Shown here: positions 56,227 to 64,000 of the stretch, piece after piece
How positions within the stretch are numbered: position 1 is the stretch's first letter
How the letters are laid out: each line of letters starts with the position of its first letter
From: Malachius bipustulatus
Lineage: Eukaryota; Arthropoda; Insecta; Coleoptera; Melyridae
Assembly (NCBI GenBank): GCA_910589415.1
Contig: OU342630.1
Location: forward strand, 50,686,012 to 50,750,011
DNA: 64,000 nucleotides
Direction of reading: 5' to 3'
Made by a program: the position numbers and the translations under genes
Notes under the pieces: generated by a model
Databases searched by the model: none
What the model saw: only the letters and a program-made list of their open reading frames with translations
Told to the model about the DNA's origin: nothing

Positions 56227-57856
56227 TATGCCGTTCACTTATTATAAAAGAATTGGGTTATGGTGTAGGGTGATAGAAATCACTGGGTATAACCGCTGTC
56301 AATCACTTGCTGGAGTTGGGTTATGTCTCTTTTTTATGAGGTTGAAGTTTTATGACAACGAACAGGACATAGTTGCAAAATGGATTCTTGATATTTTTTG
56401 CTATTCTTCTCATTATCTTTACGTCTTTATGGACTTTTTATTTTGGAACCTTTAGTCACGTTATTTTATGATATTGCAATCTTTATCTAGAAAGCAAACT
56501 CGTCAAGTCTAATAAGCTTGCCATAAATTATAACATGAGAAAAAAGTTTTATTGTATTTTGATATCTTAAAGGAACTAATTGTAGCGTTGGCCGGAGTAA
56601 CGTTGTAACTTACATAATTTTTTGGGAGTAATTTTTTCGATTCAGCACGTTTAAATGGGCAGAATGCTTCCACAAAGCTTTAATTGTTGCCTAATTTACC
56701 TTAAATAATATTTAAACAATATTTCAAGAATCGCTAAATGAAAAAAACATTCCATTTAATAATGTTGCAAGGTACATTTTTTGAGTCTCATGTAAAAATG
56801 TAAGTTACAACGTTACTCCGACCAATGCTCCAATTAAAGGAACTCTTAATTATAAAATAGATCAAAAATTAGTAATTACTTATTTATTATTAAAAAATAG
56901 AACATTAGGTAGGTACTGAATCGGCCAATCGGCTATGGTCATGGTGATTGGCGATCTTATTATTGGTGATGGCTGTTTGGATCCATTCTGGTAGATCCAT
57001 GTTTCGTCCAGGTACACGAACGTTACATTTTCACTCGAATTTTGATATTGTAAGTATTTTCTTAGAAAGGTAATTTTGGATGCAACGACATGCTTTTGTT
57101 CACAAAGAATTTTGCGTCCGTTCACATATTCATATTTATAGCTGAGATATTTAAGAATTTTAAATAAACTAGTTCTCCCCTTTTCAAAATCCAAATGTTT
57201 ACATTCGTCTTCCAAAAGTTTTCCTAGAGTAAAATGTTCGTTTTTCAAGTTATATTGCCAAATCAGTCGTTGCGAATCTTTCCGAAACGTAAAATTTTCA
57301 TGATTATTGTCTGGTTTAGGTCGTCTGCCCAAAGGCTTAACTTCAAATTTATCCTGTTTAATTATTGTTTCAATCGCACTTACTGAATACTATAAAAGAG
57401 GAAAATTACGTAACATCATTTTATTAGGTGTACACTTAATAATACTTACACCCCAAATGTGTTTTACTTTCAATATGACTTGTCGTTCACTTAGGTTGTC
57501 ATTTTCAGATTTAAATAACTTGAATGCCTTTTTTATACGAATTTTTTCTTCAATCGATATTAATTTCGGCATTATGAAATTTATAATGTCAAAAAATTTA
57601 TATTTATTTGACAGTTCGAGAAAAATTTGTCCGAATAAAAATTATCCTAGATAATCTACTAAAACTTCAATTAGACAACAAGGCTGTTAATCAGCTGAGG
57701 CAATTTGAGCGATTTGACAAGTGTCGGTGTTTACTTAACCTTCAATACCTCGATCAGCTGATATTGTCAATCAAGATCTAGGGAGTTTTCATTTTTGTAA
57801 ACCTAAAAACAAAAGTTCATGGCCTACCAATGCTTTTTTAATATGTGAACGGCATA
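56227..57856 (-). mobile_element. Tc1/IS630-like DNA transposon nested in the LTR element
   Basis: Imperfect terminal inverted repeats: the left begins TATATGCCGTTCACTTATTA, and the right, reversed, begins TATATGCCGTTCACATATTA. TA dinucleotides at the tips fit a TA target duplication. It contains a truncated transposase gene. It separates integrase from the 3' LTR, so it inserted into this LTR element or into its parent. Confidence 0.75.
56880..57572 (-). pseudogene. IS630/Tc1-like transposase, C-terminally truncated
   Basis: Two exons, 57572-57450 and 57389-56880, separated by a 60-nt GTAAGT...TTTATAG intron and joined in phase, giving 210 residues. The N-terminus (MPKLISIEEKIRIKKAFKLF) is helix-turn-helix-like. 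GRRPKP is the linker often seen between the DNA-binding and catalytic halves. VTFVYLDETWIYQNGS gives the first catalytic Asp. The frame stops about 40 residues later, so the second and third catalytic residues are absent. The leftover 650 bp to the left terminus has no matching frame, so an internal deletion is likely. It may bind its ends but should not cut. Confidence 0.65.
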
Positions 57857-58158
57857 TATGTATAACATTTTTACAAATTAAATTTAGATAATTAAGTAAC
57901 TAAACATAAACTCATCGAGAAAAATAAAAACATAACATCTCTAATTTTATACAAAGTCAAATCTTCATAATTAAAATAAAAATTATCTTCACAATAAAAT
58001 AAAAATTATCTACACAATAAAATAAAAGTTATCTCAACAAAATAAGAATTATCAATTTACCGACCTAATTTTAATAATTCAATGCTTATTTCCAACAAAA
58101 CTGAAGTAAACCTCACCGCTTAAATCTAAATTAATATTATTTACAAACTTACTAATAA
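57857..58158. other. LTR element internal DNA between integrase and nested transposon
   Basis: AT-rich with three imperfect AAAATAAAAATTATCT-like direct repeats near 57975-58050. Probably the retrotransposon 3' untranslated region. There is no env-like frame. Confidence 0.45.
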
Positions 58159-59649
58159 TCATTCTTTATAATCTACCAGTTTCTTTCGTTCACGCAAATT
58201 ATACGGCACTGCGTTGTTATCATTTCTCATATTACTATTTTTATTATCACAGTTGTTGGAATCAGTGTCCGTTGATTCTAGATTTTCATTATTCTTATGA
58301 ATGGACTCCGGTTCCGGGTGTGACAATAAACTTGTTTTCTTTAGTTGATTAGAATGCCGCTTAACTATCTTATCATCCAAAATTTGAACATCAAACGTTA
58401 CATTACCTGTTCTATCAACCACCTTCCCTGCGGACCATTTTTGATCGGCATTAGAAAAATCTTTGACCAACACTGAGTCACCTACTTGGAGTTGTTTTTG
58501 ATTACCTCCAAATGAATCCATATTTTTCTGCATGCTAGCATTGCTAATGTTTCTTTGAGAAGGTCTAATTAAATCTAGCTTTGTTTTTATATTTCGACCA
58601 AACATTAAGTTTGAAGGACTCGTTCCAGTTGTGCAATGAGTGGAAATCCTGTAATGAATTAAAAATGTTTGTATGGCATTCTCAATATTTTTGTTTTCCG
58701 CAAACGCCTTTTTTATTGCGTTTTTTACTGTTTTTACTGCATTTTCTGCACAACCATTGCTTTGCGCGTGATATGGAGGTGAAAATAAATGTTTGGTACC
58801 ACACTGAGTCATAAATTCTGAGAATTCAAATGATGAAAAAGGTGGGCCGTTATCCGAAACCAAAGTATCGGGAAGTCCAAAATGTGCAAACAAAAACTGA
58901 AGCAATTTAATAACAGCCTCTGCATTTGTTGCTTTTACCTCGAATACCTCGAGCCACTTTGTATGCGAATCAATAACCACTAAATATTTTTTTCCGTATA
59001 TTGGACCCAAAAAATCTATGTGTATACGCGACCATGGCTTGTCAGTCAATGGCCAGGGTTGTAAAATAGTTTTAGGAGGATTTGATTGAAATTGCGTGCA
59101 AGTAGAACAATTTCTGCAAATATTTTCGATATCGTGATCAATATTTGGCCAGTAACAAAATGATCGTGCCAAAGATTTACATTTACTCATGCCCAGGTGA
59201 CTGGAATGAATTTCTCGTAAAATATTTTTTTGCAATATTTTAGGTATAATTACTCTGACGCCCCATAAAATACAGCCATGTACTAAATGAAGTTCATTTC
59301 TACGATTATAAAATGGTTTTAATTCATTATTCCGTAAATCGTCAATATTATTAGGCCACCCGGTAAAGCAGTAATAATAAACTTTATTTAAAATAAAATC
59401 TCGCTGTGTTTCTGATGCAATTTTCTTATAATTAATTGGTATTTCTGAATTTTTAAAATATAAAATATGTCCGTAATCAGGATTTTTATTTTCTTGATTG
59501 TATGGTATGGAAAGCCTGGACAGTAAATCTGCCACACAATTATCACTTGATTTAATAAATTTTATCTTATACTGATAAGCCGAAAGAATTATTGACCATC
59601 TTTGCATTCGACTAGCTGCTAATTGTGGAATACCTTTTTTTTTCTCCAA
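58159..59649 (-). pseudogene. LTR element pol, RNase H end plus integrase
   Basis: A 496-codon frame starting in the RNase H tail (RMQRWSIILSAYQYKIKFIK, then SDNCVADLLSRLS). The HHCC zinc finger is HLGMSKCKSLARSF..NCSTC. The integrase core has IDFLGPI with the first Asp, VSDNGPPFSSFEF with the second Asp, and HAQSNGCAENAVKTVK with the Glu. A C-terminal domain (QVGDSVLVKDF, then WSAGKVVDRTG) ends at 58159. It is out of frame with the RT frame by one base at the A9 tract (59638-59646), where one A fewer would restore continuity. Confidence 0.88.
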
Positions 59650-61495
59650 AAATGGCTAACAGAGGTAGATGATCTGTATACAGTGTGAACTCTCTGTAAT
59701 ATAAATAATCATGAAATTTTTTTACTCCAAAAATAATTGCCAAAGCTTCTTTATCTATTTGAGAGTAAGCCTTCTCACATTTGGTTAACGTACGTGACGC
59801 ATGCGCTATAGGTTTTACGTCACCATTCGGAAATAAATGTGATATACAAGCCCCAACTCCCGTTGAACTTGCATCAACAAACAATAACAAGGGAAGTTTA
59901 TTATTGTAATGAACTAAAACCTTAGATGAAGGCAATTCTTCTTTCATAGAATCAAAAACCTTTTGACATTCATTATCCCAAAAAAACTCTACATTATCAC
60001 GCAATAAATTATACAATGGATTTAGTTTAGTACTAATATTTTTAATAAATTTTGCGTAAAAATTTATACAACCTAAAAACGATTTTAGTTCCGTTTTGTT
60101 AGTCGGCGCATTCATTTCCTGGATAGCTCTTATCTTTTCTTCTGACGGGTGTAGTCCTGCTGCGTCAATAGTGTATCCTAAATAATCAACGGATTTTTGA
60201 AAAAAAGCACATTTATTAAAATTGATTGTTAAATTGGCTGATTTTATTTTCTGAAAAACTTGCCGGAGTCTTTCTAAGTGTTCCCTCTTGTTCGCACCAG
60301 TTACTAACACGTCGTCTAAAAACACCACGATACCCTCCATGTTACCAAAGGTTACATCCATTAATTTTTGGAAAATTCCCGGGCTGGATGAGATTCCATA
60401 TGGTAACCTATTATATTGAAATAATCCTTTATGTGTATTTATTGTGACTAACCTTTTGGAATCTTCATCCAACTCGAGCTGCAAGTAAGCTGAAGATAAA
60501 TCAATTTTAGTGAATAGTTTACCTCCTGAAAGATTAGAAAAAATATGTTCAATTTTCGGTAAAGGATACCTGTGAATTTTTAAATTCGGATTTACAGATA
60601 CTTTAAAATCTCCACAAATTCGAATTCCCCCATTTTTCTTAATGACAGGGACTATCGGACTAGCCCATTCACTATAATCAACTGGAATTAAAACATTTTG
60701 GGTTACTAACCTTTCTAATTCTTGCTCGACTTTTTCTTTTAAATTGATTGCTAACGGACGAGCTTTACAAAAAACGGGAACTGAATTTGGCTTAAGATAT
60801 AAACTAGCCTTAAAACTATTAAATTTTCCTAATCTATCTTCAAATATCGACTTATATTCTTTTATTAATTTTTCTAAGTCTATATCTTTATTTGTTGTTT
60901 CCATCCTGTATACTGCAGTATTATTGATTATATTTATTTTCAGTGCTGATAACCAATTTCGTCCTAATAATGCTGGTCCACCATTAGGCACGATATAAAG
61001 TTCCAATCTCTTTGAAATTTTATTTAAAGTTACATTAACTAATATAAAGCCCCTTGCACTAATTTTTTTGCCATTATAACTTGTGAACACTAACTTAGAA
61101 TCTTGAATAGGAATATGAGAAAAATTGTTATCGTATATATTATCTGAGATTAAAGAAACTGGTGATCCTGTATCCACTTCCATATTTAAATTAGCATTAT
61201 CTACAAGAATTCTTATTTTAATAGGCGAAGAAACCTTATTAGAACTACTACTATTAACATTGTATAAATTAACCGAGCCATCTGAATCTGAATCATTATT
61301 ATGGCAAATAAAATTTTCATCTGAATTATTTGTGTTTTCTTCAATGAAATAATTTTTCCGATTAAACTTATTACTTGTCATTTTACTTTTACAAACGTAT
61401 TTTAGATGACCTATTTTATTACATATTGCACATTTTGCATGCTTATAAAAACACTCTTCGCTTTCATGGTTTTTTCGACCACACACACAAAACAC
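59612..61495 (-). pseudogene. LTR element pol: zinc knuckle, protease, RT, RNase H
   Basis: 627 codons. It begins in the nucleocapsid knuckles (CAICNKIGHLKYVC), then aspartic protease (MEVDTGSPVSLISD, later ALLGRNWL). Reverse transcriptase follows with RPLAINLKEKVEQEL, FTKIDLSSAYLQLEL, YNRLPYGISSSPGIFQKLMD and VVFLDDVLV (FLDD in place of YxDD, normal in gypsy elements). RNase H has LLFVDASSTGVGACISH and YTDHLPLLAIF. The frame differs from gag by two bases at a (GT)4 tract (about 61479-61487) and from integrase by one base at the A9 tract. All catalytic motifs are present. Confidence 0.9.
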
Positions 61496-62196
61496 GCACT
61501 TCTTACATTACTAGGTACCTTCTTTTTATAAGATGATGCAGAATACCCTCGATTTCCATTGTAGTTGTGACCTGGGACATTTCTGGAACCTGAAGCCACT
61601 GGTTCTGCCGCTCTTCTGTCGGAAGTTGCACCTCGAAACTTACCCATATGCTGGATTTTGTGCAATGACTGCGTGGAAGCTCCAACTCCAGAGACTTGTT
61701 TTTCCGCTGCTTCCATATTTCTTGCTAACTCATACACCTTAGCAAAATTAATCACCTTCTCTGCGAACAATCTCTGCTTGATTACCTCATTGCGTAGTCC
61801 CGAGACGAACTGGTCCCTAAGGTTTTCATCCAGCTTCTCTTTAAAATCGCATGTTTTTGCCAAATTTTTCAAGGTTGCCATGTAGTCTGCTACCGTCTCA
61901 TTCGCTTCCTGTCTTTTTAAACGAAATTTATGCCGTTCTGCAATTACTGAAGGTTCCGGTTGTACGTGATTTTTCACCACTTTGATCAAACTTGCGTAAG
62001 ACTTCTCCTCTGGTAAATCAGGACTGCATAGATCCACCATTAGCTCGTACGTTTCATCCCCGACGACTGTTAAAAGTGTAGCAACTTTCAATTCATCAGG
62101 AATTTTATTCGCTAGAAAATATTGTTCCAAACGTGCTATATAAGTTTTCCAACTCTTCACTCCCGGTTGAAACTCCGAAACTTTTCCGATCGACAT
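61411..62196 (-). CDS. LTR element Gag
   Basis: 261 codons. The start MSIGKVSEFQPGVKSWKTYI follows the primer-binding-like site by about 90 bp. The capsid-like region includes VAERHKFRLKRQEANETV-type words and LRDQFVSGLRNEVIKQRLF, a strong gypsy Gag signature. A basic Gly/Asn/Arg stretch follows, and the frame enters the first zinc knuckle (CFVC) before leaving it at the GT tract. The last 30 or so codons are out-of-frame readthrough. In this family gag and pol are often one frame, which is what the alignment of knuckle residues suggests here. Confidence 0.85.
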   Translation of the reverse strand: MSIGKVSEFQPGVKSWKTYIARLEQYFLANKIPDELKVATLLTVVGDETYELMVDLCSPDLPEEKSYASLIKVVKNHVQPEPSVIAERHKFRLKRQEANETVADYMATLKNLAKTCDFKEKLDENLRDQFVSGLRNEVIKQRLFAEKVINFAKVYELARNMEAAEKQVSGVGASTQSLHKIQHMGKFRGATSDRRAAEPVASGSRNVPGHNYNGNRGYSASSYKKKVPSNVRSACFVCVVEKTMKAKSVFISMQNVQYVIK

Positions 62197-62307
62197 TTTA
62201 TTAATATAACTATTTATTACGTAGGTACTATTTAATTATTCTTATAATTAGTTATTACTAATTAAATATTATACCTCACTATTGATTGCCTATTTCTCGT
62301 CGCCAAT

Positions 62308-62501
62308 TGTAATATTTTTAGGACGTTTTTTAGTAATGGTTCCTATATTAATAATGAGGGATATTTATTGCAGGATCAGAAAAACAGACTGTCTTCAATT
62401 TGTCTTTATTCATTACTGCCAGTAGCGATATTTAATTTATGATAACCAACCAGATTATTATTATCATCAATGAGGAACAAATTAAATCCAAATATATCAC
62501 A
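62308..62501 (-). repeat. 5' LTR
   Basis: 194 bp, apparently identical to 55992-56185. The minus-strand sequence directly after it begins ATTGGCGACGAG, where the tRNA primer should anneal. Confidence 0.9.
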
Positions 62502-62511
62502 ATTTGACAAC

Positions 62512-62656
62512 AGCCGTTTTTCTCTATCTTCAGCCGTTTTCGTTGTACAGGGCTTTGAACTTGAAAAATGACGATTTTCACTTGTTTATAACTCAAAAAC
62601 TTCTGAATTTAAACACCAACTATAAAAGCCAATCTTATTTTCTCTTCTCAGACAAT
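62512..62656. repeat. 145-bp duplicate of the family A arm
   Basis: Identical to 62779-62923 (AGCCGTTTTTCTCTATCTTC onward to CAGACAAT). It sits between the 5' LTR and the point where the split palindrome resumes at 62657, so it is an extra copy. Confidence 0.75.
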
Positions 62657-63128
62657 TGATTTTTTTATTTGGCGACGCGTGGAGAAATCTAAAAATTTTT
62701 CAAATTTTTTATCATCCTGTATGAACATTTCATCTACATCATTGGATAGTACATGAAAAAGTAAAATAGGGACACGTAAGCCGTTTTTCTCTATCTTCAG
62801 CCGTTTTCGTTGTACAGGGCTTTGAACTTGAAAAATGACGATTTTCACTTGTTTATAACTCAAAAACTTCTGAATTTAAACACCAACTATAAAAGCCAAT
62901 CTTATTTTCTCTTCTCAGACAATCTAAAAATGCAATAACATAGGAGCATTCCATTTAAAAAAACATAACTTTGATATGCCACTGTCATATGGGACACTCT
63001 GTATACTCCAAAATAATTTTAAATTATGGCCATTGTGATCCTGTACTTGAATTTTCAAAAAGTTTTTTGAAAAAGTGTATCGTTTGGCCTACAGAAACCG
63101 CTTCGAATAAGCTGGGACACCCTGTATA
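62657..63128. mobile_element. Family A palindrome, right half (split by LTR element)
   Basis: Resumes at GATTTTTTTATTTGGCGACG, the family centre, and runs to GCTGGGACACCCTGTATA at 63128, the mirror of the left half at 55577. Confidence 0.75.
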
Positions 63129-63450
63129 GATCGGTAATGAATCGGTTGCGGACGTATGTTTACATGAACTTTTAGGCATAAAATATGCCAAAGAATTACC
63201 TCCTTTCGATCTACCTGCTTACCTGATGGTATTCAGGAATTAATGTATATTAATACATTAATTACAATGGTATAAGGGCACATTACCAATAATTGAAGAC
63301 GAGAATTGTTTGAAGGAAGAGCTCAACGTGGCCAATTGTCTGCTATTGGTAGTTCTCAACGCTCATGATTGTTATGTTATGACTTTTTTGCTCCGTTGAT
63401 TTAAAATTAAATTTGGAAATCATCTTAGTTACTTTAGTTACTGGGCTAGG
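63129..63450. other. Unoccupied paralogue of the mariner target, then AT-rich DNA
   Basis: About 63130-63230 on the reverse strand equals the short repeat that mariner interrupts at 53368/54674. The rest has no recognised feature. Confidence 0.55.
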
Positions 63451-63890
63451 GTGAAGTGGGGTAAGTGTAATACCGGGGGAAGTGTAACAGTCGGCCATTT
63501 TTTTTAAAGTAAGGTTAAAAATGGAGGTTTTGTATTTTATTTAAAAGGTTTAGAGTATATTATATCTTATACATAAACGGTTTTTTTTTCTTCAATTAAC
63601 TGGATTTTTTTTTACAAGAGTTTTACTAACGACATGCAGATTTACTTAAATATAGAGTGTGTGACTTGTTCTTATTGATTTTTTGTAATTATTGTGACAT
63701 AATAAATTTTAAACCCAATGTTGCCATCAGGGGTGTTTTTTCACCAGGAATCCATATTTTGTGTTAAAAAACGGTTACGGAAAACTCCTAACCCTATAAA
63801 ATGGCTGTTACACTTACCCCTTCTATATTGATAGAGGGGGTAAGTGTAACAATTTGCTCGGGGTAAGTGTAACAGGTTAGTTGGAACCTC
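63451..63890. repeat. GGGGTAAGTGTAACA repeat cluster
   Basis: GGGGTAAGTGTAA occurs at about 63459, with GGGGAAGTGTAACAG just after. It recurs at about 63838 and 63865, and inverted (GTTACACTTACCCC) at about 63808. The clustering at both ends of a 430-bp span suggests terminal repeats of a DNA element. The class is not recognised. Confidence 0.45.
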
Positions 63891-64000
63891 AAATAGGTCG
63901 GTGAGGAGAATTAACCTTCCCACTTTCATTTGATGCTTATAATGTTAAATAAAATTGTTCACGTTCAGTCACGTTTCAATCTGGTTCTTATTTACAAAAA
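63891..64000. other. AT-rich window end
   Basis: No feature recognised up to the window edge. Confidence 0.4.

Larger units (their letters stand above)
55992..62501 (-). mobile_element. Gypsy (Ty3)-type LTR retrotransposon with nested DNA transposon
   Basis: Two 194-bp LTRs (55992-56185 and 62308-62501) appear identical base for base, starting TGTGATATA and ending ATATTACA on the minus strand. Next to the 5' LTR is a primer-binding-like TGGCGACGAG (from 62305 downward). Next to the 3' LTR is a purine tract, GAAGGGAGGAAT (56197-56186 on the minus strand). Gag and protease-RT-RNase H-integrase follow in family order, without env. A Tc1-like element is nested between integrase and the 3' LTR. 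No target-site duplication is visible. Confidence 0.9.

Noticed and set aside
58159..62196. Errantivirus-like env gene after integrase
   Set aside because: The interval between integrase and the 3' LTR holds a DNA transposon and no membrane-protein frame.
1..64000. CRISPR arrays, operons, ribosome binding sites
   Set aside because: Spliced animal genes and insect transposons show this is eukaryotic nuclear DNA; no direct-repeat and spacer array is present.
1..64000. tRNA and rRNA genes
   Set aside because: I looked for the B-box-like GGTTCGAATCC with a matching A-box and for rRNA-like blocks and found none convincing; a tRNAscan-SE run would be decisive.

Overview
The window reads as AT-rich nuclear DNA of an insect. 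Evidence is spliced orthologues of animal genes with short GT-AG introns (55-60 nt), very long gene-free stretches, and a dense mix of mariner, gypsy-type LTR, LINE and palindromic DNA elements. A beetle or similar holometabolous insect is plausible, but I cannot fix the order or species from sequence alone.

Host genes, left to right: Syntaxin-17 (25101-27308, +, four exons); an intronless RFWD3-type RING/WD40 ubiquitin ligase (31159-32826, +); mitochondrial thioredoxin-2 and TMEM218 packed head-to-tail on the minus strand with 10 nt between reading frames (37991-38822); mitochondrial ribosomal protein S2 (41392-42207, -, one 60-nt intron); ARL13B (43984-46259, +, three exons); the ER-anchored ubiquitin-conjugating enzyme UBE2J1 (48248-49388, -, five exons); and the first two exons of a B3GNTL1-like glycosyltransferase (52021-52372, +), whose remaining exons are not in the window. 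They serve separate processes: autophagosome fusion, DNA-damage ubiquitination, mitochondrial redox and translation, cilia, ERAD and glycosylation. TMEM218 and ARL13B are both ciliary proteins.

The first 25 kb holds no recognisable host gene. It is a graveyard of decayed elements: a LINE tail (1483-2090), a KRBA2-like integrase tail (4270-4602), an LTR gag fragment (7206-8100), a purine-rich inverted duplication (about 8680-11150), palindromic elements at 14061-15014, 17188-18072 and 20810-22130, and a transposase remnant (18219-18700).

The region right of 52.4 kb is probably one giant B3GNTL1 intron filled by nested elements. It has an intact mariner (53369-54673), a foldback with two hammerhead ribozymes (54771-55207), and a palindromic element split by a young gypsy-type element with identical LTRs (55992-62501), itself carrying a nested Tc1/IS630-like transposon (56227-57856).

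The most notable signals are: (1) two hammerhead ribozyme motifs in opposite orientation in a 437-bp foldback with no reverse transcriptase nearby; (2) several palindromic families with unrelated arms but the same TATACAGGGTGT-type ends; (3) a palindromic MITE inserted exactly at a Syntaxin-17 5' splice site, whose 8-bp target duplication copied the donor; (4) a mariner copy whose unoccupied site survives as a paralogue in the same window; and (5) the tightly stacked TMEM218/TXN2 pair.
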